A stretch of DNA of 64,000 bases from Pseudomonadales bacterium. GTDB lineage: Bacteria > Pseudomonadota > Gammaproteobacteria > Pseudomonadales > Azotimanducaceae. The stretch spans positions 1,397,072-1,461,071 of the forward strand of contig JAEPOO010000001.1 of NCBI GenBank assembly GCA_017642855.1, read 5' to 3'. Below the pieces are notes generated by a model. The model had not been told where the DNA came from, made no database searches, and saw nothing but the letters and a program-made list of their open reading frames with translations. A program made the translations under genes and the position numbers. Shown here in pieces: positions 7,671-16,573 of this stretch (position 1 is the first letter of the stretch; each line of letters begins with the position of its first letter).

Positions 7671-8888
7671 ATGTCGCTTTATATCAACCAGCAGGATGTT
7701 CTCGACGCTTACCAGCGCATTCGTTCACACGTTCAGAATTCGCCGACCATAAAGTCCGTCACCCTCTCGGAGCTCACCGAGACCGAAGCACTGTTCAAGC
7801 TGGAAAATCTGCAGATGACGGGGTCATTCAAAGAACGTGGTGCAGTTAACAAACTCCTGACCTTAACCGATGAAGAAAAGTCCGCTGGCATCATTGCGGC
7901 CAGTGCCGGTAATCACGCACAAGCACTCGCATACCACGCTCAGAGGCTCGGTATTTCTGTAAAGATCGTTATGCCGCGGTACAGCCCCATTGTAAAAATC
8001 AAATCGACGGAACATTGGGGCGCTGAAGTGGTGCTTGCCGGCGAGACCTTTGATGACGCAATGGCACACTCACGCGAAATCGTCAAAGCGGAGGGCTGCA
8101 TTTATATGCACCCTTTTGACGATCCTCTCATCGCTGCCGGCCAGGGCACCGTCGGTATCGAACTCCTTGAGAGCGAGTTCGGCAAGGACATTGATGCCAT
8201 CCTGGTACCTGTCGGTGGAGGCGGTCTGATTGCTGGAATCGCCAGCTACATCAAGGCCACCCGACCAGACATCAGGGTGATTGGTGTTGAAGAGGCTACC
8301 TGCGATGCCATGCACCAGGCGCTGCAAACCGGTCTGCCTACCCTCGTTGATGCCGCCCCGGTCATCGCCGACGGTATCGCAGTAAGAGAAGTGGCTCCGG
8401 AAAACTTGAAGGTCGTCAATGAATGTGTCGATGAGGTGGTCAGCGTTTCAAGTGACGAAATTGCCAACGCGATCATGTTGATGCTAGAGATTGAAAAACT
8501 GGTGGTCGAAGGTGCGGCCGCAACACCTCTGGCAGCACTGCTGAACAAGCGGCTGCCTCAACTCAAAGGCAAAACCGTTGTCTCCATTGTTTCCGGCGGC
8601 AACATTGATGTGAACCTCCTGTCACGCATTATCGACCAGGGTTTGTCCTTTGACGGCCGTGTCGCGAGAATACAAACCGTGGTTCAGGACAGGCCCGGCA
8701 ACCTGGAGCAACTGCTCACGATTTTCCGGCATCAGGGCGCCAACATTCTCGAGGTACACCATCACCGATTGTCACCTACCGCTCCCATCGGCCAGGTAGG
8801 GGTCACGGTCACAGTGGAAACCCGAGATCGTGCACACCAGGAAGAAATCATTCAGGGGCTGCAAAAAAACCGCTACCCTATTCTCTGA
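7671..8888 (+). CDS. Threonine ammonia-lyase with ACT domain
   Basis: This PLP enzyme has 405 residues. The cofactor lysine is Lys54 in GSFKERGA. The glycine loop that holds the PLP phosphate is VPVGGGGLIAGIA, and SAGNHAQALAYHAQRLG is the family signature. Residues about 325-405 form a single ACT domain (VVQDRPGNLEQLLTIFRHQGANI). This is the medium form of threonine dehydratase, which deaminates L-threonine to 2-oxobutyrate, and often serine. It is shorter than biosynthetic IlvA with its two ACT-like domains. The single ACT domain suggests amino-acid feedback or activation. No ilv genes are adjacent. A DUF1330 gene follows 21 bases downstream. Whether it serves isoleucine synthesis or threonine breakdown cannot be decided here. 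Confidence 0.92.
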   Translation: MSLYINQQDVLDAYQRIRSHVQNSPTIKSVTLSELTETEALFKLENLQMTGSFKERGAVNKLLTLTDEEKSAGIIAASAGNHAQALAYHAQRLGISVKIVMPRYSPIVKIKSTEHWGAEVVLAGETFDDAMAHSREIVKAEGCIYMHPFDDPLIAAGQGTVGIELLESEFGKDIDAILVPVGGGGLIAGIASYIKATRPDIRVIGVEEATCDAMHQALQTGLPTLVDAAPVIADGIAVREVAPENLKVVNECVDEVVSVSSDEIANAIMLMLEIEKLVVEGAAATPLAALLNKRLPQLKGKTVVSIVSGGNIDVNLLSRIIDQGLSFDGRVARIQTVVQDRPGNLEQLLTIFRHQGANILEVHHHRLSPTAPIGQVGVTVTVETRDRAHQEEIIQGLQKNRYPIL

Positions 8889-8909
8889 CGTCACCCAGGA
8901 GGACATTCC

Positions 8910-9206
8910 ATGGCTGTTTACCTGATCGCGACACTCCACATCCATGATCGAGACCGCTACAAAAACTACGAAGAAGGTTTCATGGAAATTTTCATGAAGT
9001 ACGAAGGCAAGATCCTCAGCGTGGAGGAAGCCCCAGTCACCAAAGAAGGCAAATGGGACTACACGCGAACTGTACTACTTGAGTTTTCTTCAAAAGAAAA
9101 AGCAGATGCCTGGTACCACTCAGATGAGTATCAGTCACTGATGCAGCATAGGCACGCCGCTTCAAACGGGAATGTTGTTTTATTAAACAAGTTGGCGCTA
9201 GGCTAG
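8910..9206 (+). CDS. DUF1330 domain protein
   Basis: This is a small soluble protein of 98 residues with a strong ribosome site (AGGAGG) just before the ATG. The beginning AVYLIATLHIHDRDRYKNYEE, the EEAPVTKEG turn and LLEFSSKEKADAWYHSDEY match the DUF1330 ferredoxin-like (dimeric alpha-beta barrel) family. Members resemble ABM-type monooxygenases but have no established general reaction. It lies 21 bases after the threonine ammonia-lyase and probably shares its transcript. The facing FHA gene ends one base after its stop. Confidence 0.88.
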   Translation: MAVYLIATLHIHDRDRYKNYEEGFMEIFMKYEGKILSVEEAPVTKEGKWDYTRTVLLEFSSKEKADAWYHSDEYQSLMQHRHAASNGNVVLLNKLALG

Positions 9207-9207
9207 A

Positions 9208-9843
9208 TTAGTTCGGTGCGGAAACGATAAAGCGCACTTTATCGAATTGGAGCTGATCACCGTCTTTCAGCTCAACCTCATCTACCTTTTCCGCATTCAC
9301 CCAGGTGCCGTTAACGGAGCCAAGATCACGAAGCGTCAGCTTGTCTCCGACGGGCTCCAGTTCCGCGTGTTTACGGGACAGTCCTGGTTCGAGGATAGAA
9401 ATGTCACAATCGAGGGCTCTCCCGATTTCGATGCGTTCCACGACAGGAATTACCTGCCCCTTTTCAGGCCCCGTATCTGTCACGAGTGACCAGCTGCTTG
9501 AGCCCACCTCAATCAGTGCGGTTCCGGAGAGCACCAGCGTTTTTCCGCCAGCAGCAGGATCTTCTTCTACCACTTCCAGTTCGACGCCACCGACGGTGAT
9601 CACGTCACCGGCGCGCAGATTGGTGGGACCAGAAATCTTGTCACCATTGACCAACGTACCGCTGGGCGTGTTGATATCCGTGATACTGACGGCATCTCCG
9701 TCCACCTGGATATCCGCATGAAAACCATTAACGCCGTCTTTGTCGATCACAATATCATTGACCGATCCCTGGCCGATGGTTTTACCGGGAGGCACCAGAT
9801 CGACGGGATCACCACTGCCGTCTTTGAATTGTATTTTTAGCAT
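9208..9843 (-). CDS. Tandem FHA-domain protein
   Basis: The protein has 211 residues with two forkhead-associated domains in series. The first (about 1-90) reads KTIGQGSVNDIVID, then GFHADI, then PSGTLVNGDKI. It is degenerate, lacking the canonical G-R and S-R-x-H of phosphothreonine binding. The second (about 115-208) is canonical: IEIGRALDCDISI, LSRKHAELE, DLGSVNGTWVN. FHA domains bind phosphothreonine, so a Ser/Thr kinase or a type VI secretion locus would be an expected partner, but neither occurs in the window. There is no membrane segment. It is monocistronic and divergent from the signal peptidase gene. It is probably a scaffold or signalling adaptor; the role is unknown. Confidence 0.88.
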   Translation of the reverse strand: MLKIQFKDGSGDPVDLVPPGKTIGQGSVNDIVIDKDGVNGFHADIQVDGDAVSITDINTPSGTLVNGDKISGPTNLRAGDVITVGGVELEVVEEDPAAGGKTLVLSGTALIEVGSSSWSLVTDTGPEKGQVIPVVERIEIGRALDCDISILEPGLSRKHAELEPVGDKLTLRDLGSVNGTWVNAEKVDEVELKDGDQLQFDKVRFIVSAPN

Positions 9844-9965
9844 GGCGAGCGACCTTTTCTAACGCTAATTCAAGGGGTTAGTGATGTTTGTTCACTGAGA
9901 TTACAGACTGCCCCGGAATTTGTACAGTCATCCCCTTCCTGCAGCCATCTGCTAGAATTCAAACC

Positions 9966-10658
9966 ATGCAGCGCAAGCTCGACCAGTTCTGGGGGGAGTA
10001 CCGGGCACTCATTTATTTTTTGATTGTCATGGCGTTGTTCCGCTCGGCCATCGCGGATTGGAACCAGGTCCCGACCGGCTCCATGAAACCGACCATCCTT
10101 GAAGGCGATCGCGTGGTCGTCAACAAACTCGCATACGATCTGAAGCTGCCATTCACCAGTTGGGAAGTGGGTCGCTGGGCAGACCCTGGACTTGGCGAAA
10201 TTGTGACCTTCTATTCGCCCGCAGATGATCGACTTCTGATCAAACGAGTGATCGGCACCCCTGGCGATACCATTGCCATGCGTAACAACCAGATCTTCAT
10301 TAATGATGAAGCCGCCATCTACGGCAAACTGAATGAAGAGATGGTCCGACAGCTGGATCTGTACCATCGCCATCGCCACTCATTCTTCGTTGAGCAGTAC
10401 GGGGACATGAAGTATCCGGTCATGATGAACCCGGCTGAACCCAATCACTACAACAGCTTTGGTCCTATCGAAATTCCAGACGATCATTACCTCATGCTCG
10501 GCGATAACCGCGACAGCAGCATGGACTCGCGCGCAATTGGCCTCGTTCCCCGGGAACGCATCACCGGCCGAGCACATACGGTGGCGTTTTCAGTGGACTA
10601 TGAGTCTTATTACCTGCCTCGAATGGACCGGTTTATTCACTCGCTGGACTACGAATAG
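9966..10658 (+). CDS. lepB: Signal peptidase I
   Basis: The inner-membrane signal peptidase has 230 residues from ATG 9966. An in-frame ATG at 9888 only adds a segment with no family match. One N-terminal membrane anchor (about 13-30) precedes the catalytic Ser39 in PTGSMKPT. Lys93 lies in LLIKRVIGTPGD, and the box D/E motif is MLGDNRDSSMDSR. It cleaves leader peptides from exported preproteins on the periplasmic side. It is shorter than E. coli LepB (two membrane helices) and has a single anchor. The usual partners lepA and rnc are absent; the FHA gene is divergent and a small membrane protein converges with a 26-base overlap. A second lepB elsewhere in the genome is possible. Confidence 0.93.
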   Translation: MQRKLDQFWGEYRALIYFLIVMALFRSAIADWNQVPTGSMKPTILEGDRVVVNKLAYDLKLPFTSWEVGRWADPGLGEIVTFYSPADDRLLIKRVIGTPGDTIAMRNNQIFINDEAAIYGKLNEEMVRQLDLYHRHRHSFFVEQYGDMKYPVMMNPAEPNHYNSFGPIEIPDDHYLMLGDNRDSSMDSRAIGLVPRERITGRAHTVAFSVDYESYYLPRMDRFIHSLDYE

Positions 10659-10929
10659 TTTCCTTTTTTGCCGCTTCATCCACCAATTCTGAGGAAGCGG
10701 GCGCTTCAAGACTGGAAAGAAACGGGGAAGAATCTCGCTGAAAGAATCGAACGATCGGTGCCAGCACAAGGCCTACCACCATCATCCCGCCGACAAATAT
10801 AAAAGAAAACAAAAACAGAACCCAGACGACTTCCGTTTCCACATTGAAATAGGTGACGGCCACCCACACAAATGCCGCCGCGAAGAACGATGCAGAGATA
10901 AATCTTCTGACCAGTGGATCTTTAAACAT
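10633..10929 (-). CDS. Small two-helix membrane protein, unknown
   Basis: The protein has 98 residues. Two hydrophobic helices (about 10-28 and 33-60) are separated by a short loop (NVETEV), followed by a charged, serine- and alanine-rich cytoplasmic tail. No recognised family; the arrangement resembles small integral proteins annotated as hypothetical in gammaproteobacteria. The 3' end overlaps the lepB 3' end by 26 bases on the opposite strand. The start at 10929 is the only ATG before the first helix. Expression and function cannot be judged from context, but the clean membrane topology supports a real gene. Confidence 0.6.
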   Translation of the reverse strand: MFKDPLVRRFISASFFAAAFVWVAVTYFNVETEVVWVLFLFSFIFVGGMMVVGLVLAPIVRFFQRDSSPFLSSLEAPASSELVDEAAKKETIRSPASE

Positions 10930-10981
10930 AAGGCGAGTAGTTTACTCTTCCTGACCACACGTTCCAAAAAAAGGATGATTG

Positions 10982-11896
10982 ATGCCACTTGATCCCGCTT
11001 ACCAGGCCATGCTGAAACAACTGGCCGCCGCCGATGGTCCTTCCATGGTTGAGGTGCCACCCGAGCAGGCGCGTGAAATGTATCGAGTCATGCAAAGCGT
11101 GCTGCCGCATCATGAGGTGAAGATGACCGAGGACGCCGACGCAGATGGCGTTCCCGTCAGGATCTATCGCGCAACCGAAGACAAAGTACCCTGCGTGGTG
11201 TTCTTCCATGGCGGTGGTTGGGTCATCGGCGATCTCGACACGCACGACTCGGTCTGCAGGCAGCTCGCCAATGAATCCGGATACACCGTGGTTGCCGTGC
11301 ACTACCGGCTCGCGCCGGAACACCCTTTCCCGGCGTCCGTGGATGATTGCTATAGCGCGCTTCGGTGGATTCAAAACCATGCGGACGATCTCAACATTGA
11401 CGGTGATCGTATCGCGGTTGCCGGAGACAGTGCCGGTGGCAATCTCGCCGCTGCGGTCAGCATTAAGGCGAGAGACGAAGGCACGGGCGGCATCAGTTTC
11501 CAGCTGCTGATCTACCCTGTCACTGACTTCAACTTTGACACTGCTTCATATTCTGAGAATGCCGAGGGTTATCTACTGACCATCGACAGCATGCGCTGGT
11601 TCTGGAATCACTACGTCGGCCACGATGAATCCCTCGGCCTGCATCCTCTGGCTTCACCCATGCGAGCCGATGACCTTTCTGGGTTACCGCCCGCACTAAT
11701 CATGACGGCAGAATTCGATCCGTTAAGGGACGAAGGTGAAGCCTACGGTGAGCGCCTAAAGGAAGCGGGTGTCAAAACCGATATTCAACGCTACGAGGGA
11801 TTGATTCACGGTTTCTTTGGCCAAACGGATATGACCGAGGGCGCCAGAGAGGCGATGTCTTCCGCAGCCTTTGCGCTGAAAGAAGTCCTTGGTTGA
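10982..11896 (+). CDS. Alpha/beta-hydrolase esterase, hormone-sensitive-lipase (HSL) family
   Basis: The protein has 304 residues and starts at ATG 10982, six bases after AAGGA. A TTG directly before it is not needed. It carries the HSL oxyanion motif HGGGWVIGD, the nucleophile elbow GDSAGGNLAAAV, the acid in AEFDPLRDEGEAY, and the histidine in GLIHGFFG. These enzymes hydrolyse short acyl esters or small lipids and are cytoplasmic (no signal peptide). Its 3' end overlaps the pentapeptide-repeat gene start by eight bases, which implies translational coupling to a Qnr-like protein. Substrate unknown. Confidence 0.92.
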   Translation: MPLDPAYQAMLKQLAAADGPSMVEVPPEQAREMYRVMQSVLPHHEVKMTEDADADGVPVRIYRATEDKVPCVVFFHGGGWVIGDLDTHDSVCRQLANESGYTVVAVHYRLAPEHPFPASVDDCYSALRWIQNHADDLNIDGDRIAVAGDSAGGNLAAAVSIKARDEGTGGISFQLLIYPVTDFNFDTASYSENAEGYLLTIDSMRWFWNHYVGHDESLGLHPLASPMRADDLSGLPPALIMTAEFDPLRDEGEAYGERLKEAGVKTDIQRYEGLIHGFFGQTDMTEGAREAMSSAAFALKEVLG

Positions 11897-12569
11897 TCTC
11901 AGGGAAACAGAGCCAGGTACCGTTCTGACTAATGAGACCTTTATCGATATTCCTTTAGAGGGCATTGAACTGGAGGCACTCACTTTTGAGCACTGTGCGT
12001 TTCATGGTTGTCAATTCAGCAGTGTAAAAGCCAGAGCGTTATCGTTCCGTCACTGCCGTTTTTACGACGCTGACCGCGAAACCGCCTGCACCTTCAGATT
12101 CGCCAGGTTGAAGGACTGCGAATTCACAGAGTGTGACCTGACTCTCAGTGACTTTTCCAGAAGCCAACTTTACCAGTGTCGATTTCATCAATGTCAGCTT
12201 TCGGGCGCCCAATTTTCTCATTGCACGAATCAGCATGTACTGACGGCATCTGTCACCATGCACGAATTAAGTTTAACGGACTGCAATCTTGCTTACGCGG
12301 ATTTGTCCGGCAGCGGGCTCAAGGAGACCGATTTCTCAGGTAGCCGCCTGTCTCACGCGCAGCTCGACCGCGCAGACCTGACCGAGGCGGTGCTCACCGA
12401 CTGCGAAATGCATGAAGTGTCAGGCGAAGACCTGGTACTTAGAGGGGCCGATCTTCGAGGCGCGACCCTCGGTGGTCTGGATGTGCGCCTGATTGATATG
12501 ACGGACGTACAGATTCAGGTCGAGCAGGCCGCTGTCCTGCTCGATACCATCGGCGTGAAAGTGCGATGA
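11889..12569 (+). CDS. Qnr-like pentapeptide repeat protein
   Basis: The protein has 226 residues, close to Qnr length (about 218). It consists of pentapeptide repeats of the A(D/N)LxX type from about 25 to 205, expected to fold as a right-handed quadrilateral beta-helix. The wording matches plasmid Qnr proteins in several places: CRFYDADRETACTF against the Qnr CQFYDRES segment, a CDLTLSDF box, and the ending LDVRLIDMTDVQI then LLDTIGVKV against the Qnr LDIRGVDL and LGIAV. Qnr proteins protect DNA gyrase and topoisomerase IV from quinolones. Start: TTG at 11889, overlapping the esterase stop; no ATG occurs before residue 120, so a non-ATG start is required. Function as a gyrase protector is inference. 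Confidence 0.8.
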   Translation: MVDLRETEPGTVLTNETFIDIPLEGIELEALTFEHCAFHGCQFSSVKARALSFRHCRFYDADRETACTFRFARLKDCEFTECDLTLSDFSRSQLYQCRFHQCQLSGAQFSHCTNQHVLTASVTMHELSLTDCNLAYADLSGSGLKETDFSGSRLSHAQLDRADLTEAVLTDCEMHEVSGEDLVLRGADLRGATLGGLDVRLIDMTDVQIQVEQAAVLLDTIGVKVR

Positions 12570-12582
12570 AAGTAGACTGAGC

Positions 12583-13329
12583 TTATTTGATGTCGAGCAG
12601 CTCGACTTCGAAGATCAACAGAGAGTTCGGTGGAATCTGACCTACACGACCCGCACCGTAGGCAAGGTCAGGGTGCAGGAAAAATCGGAACTCGTCGCCG
12701 ACACTCATCAGCTGCAGACCTTCGGTCCAACCTGGAATCACCTGCTGCAGACCAAACTCAACTGGCGACTGTCGGGACTCATCAAACACCGTGCCATCCA
12801 GCAAGGTGCCGCGATAGTGCACCACAACTCGGCTCAGCGCTTTTGCCGAAGGGCCTTCTTTATCCGTGATGATTTCGTACTGGAGACCAGAAGGGGTGGA
12901 CTTGATACCTTCTTTTCGAAGATTCTGAATAAGAAATTCTGAAGCTGCGGTCAGGTTGTCAGTGGCCTGGCCCTGCTCTGCTTCCTGGGCCTTCTGCTGT
13001 TCTGCCAGACGAGCATTTCTCACGGCTTCCTGACGCATCTGGATTTCCGCGATCACTCGCTCGCGCTGCGCCTGATCGAGATCCGGCATGCTGCTCGCCA
13101 ATGAGTCCTGAAGGCCCTGGATCAATCTGTCCACGTTAACATCGCCGCTACCGCCGTCTTTCAGCATGTTACCGAAGGAGTAGCCATAGAAATAACCCAT
13201 CTCTGCAAGCAGTTGAGCCTGGTTGACCGCCTCAGAGGCAGGTTGCGACGCAGATTCTTCTGCATGAACGGCTAGAGAAACCACCAAAAGAAGTGAAGCT
13301 AAGCCATTGAATAATATTCGTTTATGCAT
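12583..13329 (-). CDS. FKBP-type peptidyl-prolyl isomerase, periplasmic (FkpA/Mip-like)
   Basis: The protein has 248 residues from ATG 13329. It begins with a signal peptide (MHKRILFNGLASLLLVVSLA, cleavage near AVHAEE). An FKBP N-terminal dimerisation helix region follows (about 35-140; GYFYGYSFGNMLKDG, then a glutamine-rich helix), and then the FKBP catalytic domain (about 150-248; VVVHYRGTLLDGTVFDES, QVIPGWTEGLQLM, YGAGRVGQIPPNSLLIFEVELL). It should accelerate prolyl isomerisation and act as a chaperone in the periplasm. An in-frame ATG at 13374 would put residues before the signal peptide, so 13329 is preferred. It converges with the Qnr-like gene 13 bases away and diverges from prc. Confidence 0.93.
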   Translation of the reverse strand: MHKRILFNGLASLLLVVSLAVHAEESASQPASEAVNQAQLLAEMGYFYGYSFGNMLKDGGSGDVNVDRLIQGLQDSLASSMPDLDQAQRERVIAEIQMRQEAVRNARLAEQQKAQEAEQGQATDNLTAASEFLIQNLRKEGIKSTPSGLQYEIITDKEGPSAKALSRVVVHYRGTLLDGTVFDESRQSPVEFGLQQVIPGWTEGLQLMSVGDEFRFFLHPDLAYGAGRVGQIPPNSLLIFEVELLDIK

Positions 13330-13589
13330 CAAAAAGTTCGCTTGAACCGGGCAGAAGCGCGGATTATCGCACAATTACGGAGGAAAACCGCAGAAAGCCT
13401 GAAAATACGTTAGAACACCTAGAACAAACGCCCCTAACGCCTTGAAGAAATTAACCTTTCAGCTCTAAACTGCTGTAAACATTCGATCAGGTGATGCGTT
13501 AGCTCGACGAAGCGTCAGAACTTTCCACCCCGAAATGCAGACTAACTTCCTGTGCAGACGGGCTGCAGTCCATAATAAGAGTCGTATTA

Positions 13590-15824
13590 ATGAAGAAATT
13601 TGTTTGTCTTGTTTTAGCAAGCGTCCTTTCCACCACCACCCTGGCCGTCGTCGACAAAAAGGCAACACAGTTACCGTTGCATCCTATGCCAGTGCACACC
13701 ACCACCACACAAAACATTGTGGATGCGTTGGCGTCTCGACACTATGTTCCGTCCCGACTGGATGACAGTTTGTCTTCCCGAATCCTCGATTCCTATATCG
13801 AGGATCTTGATCCCAGCAAAAGCTATTTTCTGAAAAGCGATATTGAACGATTCGAACGGTATCGCTATCAGTTAGATGACGATCTGAAGCGCGGCAACCT
13901 GAATCCCGCGTTCGACATCTTCAACACTTATCACGTCCGCGTTATCTCACGCTTCGAGAAAGTCCTGGCCATGCTTGACGAGGGCATCGAACTGTTCGAC
14001 TTCACCAAGGATGAACAGTTGCTCGTCAATCGCGAAGAGGAGCCTTGGGCAACCACCGAAGCGGAGCTAGACGAACTCTGGCGCAAGCGTGTGAAAGACG
14101 CCGTTCTTAATCTGAAGCTGACCGATAAAGAACCGGAAAAGATCAAAGAACTGCTGGTTAAACGCTTCACCAACCGGCTATCCCGCTCCAAACAGACCAA
14201 CAGCGAAGACGTATACCAGCTGTATATGAATTCCTTTACAAAAACTTACGACCCACACACTCAGTACTTTTCCCCGCGCACGTCCGAGAACTTCAATATC
14301 AACATGAGCCTGTCTCTTGAAGGTATTGGCGCAGTCCTGCAGCTCGAAGATGAATACACCAAGGTTGTTTCACTCGTCCCTGCTGGTCCTGCAGATAAGG
14401 GCGGGATTCTGAAGCCCAATGACAAGATCATCGCGGTTGGACAGGGTGAAGAAGGAGAAATGGTCGATGTGATTGGATGGCGCCTTGATGAGGTCGTTCA
14501 ACTGATTCGTGGCCGTAAAGACACCACCGTAAAACTAAACATCATCCCTGCCGCTGACTCTGATGGCATCTACAAGACGATCAGCATTGTCAGAAACAAA
14601 GTTGAACTGGAAGAGCAGTCAGCCAGGTCTGAAGTCATCGAAATCGAGCAGTTCGGCTCTGTGCAAAAGATCGGTGTCATTGATATTCCGACCTTTTATG
14701 TTGACTTTAAGGCGCTGCAGAAAGGTGATCGAAATTTCAAGAGTACCACTCGAGACGTTAAGCGACTGATCCGTGAACTGCAGGAAGACGATATCGACGG
14801 GATCGTTATCGATCTGCGCGACAACGGCGGCGGCTCCCTGCAGGAGGCCAAAATGCTCACCGGTCTGTTTATCGATCGAGGTCCGACCGTACAAATCCGA
14901 AGCAAGAGCAATCGTGTCGACATTCTTGATGATCGTGATATCAGCGTCGTATACGACGGCCCACTGGCTGTTTTGGTCAACCGACTCAGCGCCTCAGCTT
15001 CAGAGATTTTCGCAGGCGCCATCCAGGACTATGAGCGCGGCATCATCATCGGCAGCCAGACCTTTGGTAAAGGTACTGTGCAGTCGCTGCTACCACTCAA
15101 TCGCGGTCAACTGAAACTGACCCAGGCGAAGTTCTACCGCATCTCTGGTGAGAGCACACAGGAAAAAGGCATCATCCCGGACATCCTCTACCCATCCAAC
15201 TATGATCCTGATGCCATTGGTGAAAGCACGCTGGAAGAGCCCCTGCCCTGGGACAAGATCACAGCGACGAATTTCCGCCGCAAGCATATGATTAATCACC
15301 TCGTCCCGGAACTTCGCTCTCTTCATGAGGAACGTGTCGCGGATAACCCGGAGTTTAACTACTTGAAAGAAGCTTTTGCGTACCGCAAAGCTCGTCGGGA
15401 AGAAGACTACGTCAGTCTGAACAGAGAAGAGCGGGTTCGCGAAAAGGAAGAACGTGAAGATTTCTGGCTGACACTCGAAAACAAAAAGCGTGCCGCACTG
15501 GGACAGGAAGTCCTGGCTTCACTGGATGACCTCGACGCTGAAGACGAACCTGATATGGCCAGCGTGGCAACACCACCGCAGGCTGAAGGCAGCACTGGCG
15601 GCGCCATTGTTCCGGACAACGCGGAAGGTGAAGAACCCGTTCCCGGTGCTGAAATGGCAGTTTCAGGCACAGGCGTACCAGCAATTGCTGAAACTGAAGA
15701 GGAAAAGGAAAAGGCGGAAGAGCCAGACCCCTACCTGGTGGAGAGCGGACACATCCTGCTGGACCTCATCTCTTTGGAAGAACGTACCGCATCCGAAACA
15801 AAACAGGCGAGAGGCGGCAGCTGA
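13590..15824 (+). CDS. prc: Tail-specific (C-terminal processing) protease Prc
   Basis: The periplasmic S41 protease has 744 residues, somewhat longer than the 682 of E. coli Prc. It has a signal peptide (MKKFVCLVLASVLSTTTLA), a PDZ domain (about 235-320; LVPAGPADKGGILKPNDKI) and a protease domain. The Ser/Lys dyad is predicted at Ser469 (SASASEIFAGA) and Lys494 (TFGKGTVQ), with the same 25-residue spacing as E. coli. The C-terminal part carries a DUF3340-like helical region and an extra acidic, proline- and alanine-rich linker (about 645-720). Prc degrades proteins with nonpolar C-termini and trims lipoproteins and murein enzymes. Its gene ends seven bases before the convergent djlA-like gene. 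Confidence 0.95.
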   Translation: MKKFVCLVLASVLSTTTLAVVDKKATQLPLHPMPVHTTTTQNIVDALASRHYVPSRLDDSLSSRILDSYIEDLDPSKSYFLKSDIERFERYRYQLDDDLKRGNLNPAFDIFNTYHVRVISRFEKVLAMLDEGIELFDFTKDEQLLVNREEEPWATTEAELDELWRKRVKDAVLNLKLTDKEPEKIKELLVKRFTNRLSRSKQTNSEDVYQLYMNSFTKTYDPHTQYFSPRTSENFNINMSLSLEGIGAVLQLEDEYTKVVSLVPAGPADKGGILKPNDKIIAVGQGEEGEMVDVIGWRLDEVVQLIRGRKDTTVKLNIIPAADSDGIYKTISIVRNKVELEEQSARSEVIEIEQFGSVQKIGVIDIPTFYVDFKALQKGDRNFKSTTRDVKRLIRELQEDDIDGIVIDLRDNGGGSLQEAKMLTGLFIDRGPTVQIRSKSNRVDILDDRDISVVYDGPLAVLVNRLSASASEIFAGAIQDYERGIIIGSQTFGKGTVQSLLPLNRGQLKLTQAKFYRISGESTQEKGIIPDILYPSNYDPDAIGESTLEEPLPWDKITATNFRRKHMINHLVPELRSLHEERVADNPEFNYLKEAFAYRKARREEDYVSLNREERVREKEEREDFWLTLENKKRAALGQEVLASLDDLDAEDEPDMASVATPPQAEGSTGGAIVPDNAEGEEPVPGAEMAVSGTGVPAIAETEEEKEKAEEPDPYLVESGHILLDLISLEERTASETKQARGGS

Positions 15825-15831
15825 ATCTCAG

Positions 15832-16557
15832 TTATGACAGCTGTCGTTCGATCACATCGAATGCTTGCTGTATCTCTTTAAAGCGTTCTTCACACGCCGC
15901 TGCCAGCTCAGGAGAGACACCACGCGCTTGAACCCGGTCAGGGTGATATTCCATCGCCAGCTTTCGATACTTCTTCTTGATATCCGCAAGCGTCTCACCC
16001 TCTTCGGCACCGAGCGTTTCATAACTCTTTTGCAGGTCGTTCGAATCAGAGTAGCGTGCTTTGAGCTGGGCGTACTCGCCCGGAATTCTGAAGATCCGAA
16101 CCGCGTCTTCAATCAACGCGTTTTCAGCCGGATGCATCACACCGTCGGCATGAGCCAGACGGAGCAACAGATCTACCAGCGAGCTGAGTACTTCCGGGTA
16201 ATCTTGAAACTCTGAATAAAACTGATTGGCATAATCTTCAAAGCGATCGTTGGCGTCTTTCGCTGCGGAAAAGATATCAATCGCAAACTGTCTTGCTTCC
16301 GGCGACAGCCCCAGATTGTCACGCATCACCTGCTCCACCACTTCAATCTCTTCGGTCGTCACCCGGCCATCAGCTTTGGACAGTTTGCCCAGCATGGAAA
16401 AGGTGGCAAGAAAGAACAGACTCTGTCTTTCTTCATCCCGAGAGAAACTGTTCTTGTCGACAGCATGATGGCCAACCACAGCACCGAGGATCGCACCTAG
16501 TGGACCACCAACGACAAAACCCAGCCCACCGCCCAGAATTTTTCCTAACCAGCTCAC
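15832..16557 (-). CDS. djlA: DnaJ-like co-chaperone DjlA
   Basis: The protein has 241 residues. A glycine-rich membrane anchor at the N-terminus ([20 protein letters not shown]) is followed by a TerB-like helical domain (about 50-165; two halves with [10 protein letters not shown] and [11 protein letters not shown]). A C-terminal J domain (about 175-241) holds the HPD tripeptide in AMEYHPDRV that stimulates DnaK. This is the type III DjlA layout. It is the last gene of a minus-strand run (ggt, xni-like, phosphomannomutase, hydrolase, djlA) with short gaps, the nearest 16 bases. The HPD and anchor are intact, so it should be functional in the inner membrane. Confidence 0.93.
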   Translation of the reverse strand: MSWLGKILGGGLGFVVGGPLGAILGAVVGHHAVDKNSFSRDEERQSLFFLATFSMLGKLSKADGRVTTEEIEVVEQVMRDNLGLSPEARQFAIDIFSAAKDANDRFEDYANQFYSEFQDYPEVLSSLVDLLLRLAHADGVMHPAENALIEDAVRIFRIPGEYAQLKARYSDSNDLQKSYETLGAEEGETLADIKKKYRKLAMEYHPDRVQARGVSPELAAACEERFKEIQQAFDVIERQLS

Positions 16558-16573
16558 TTATTATCTTTCCTGT

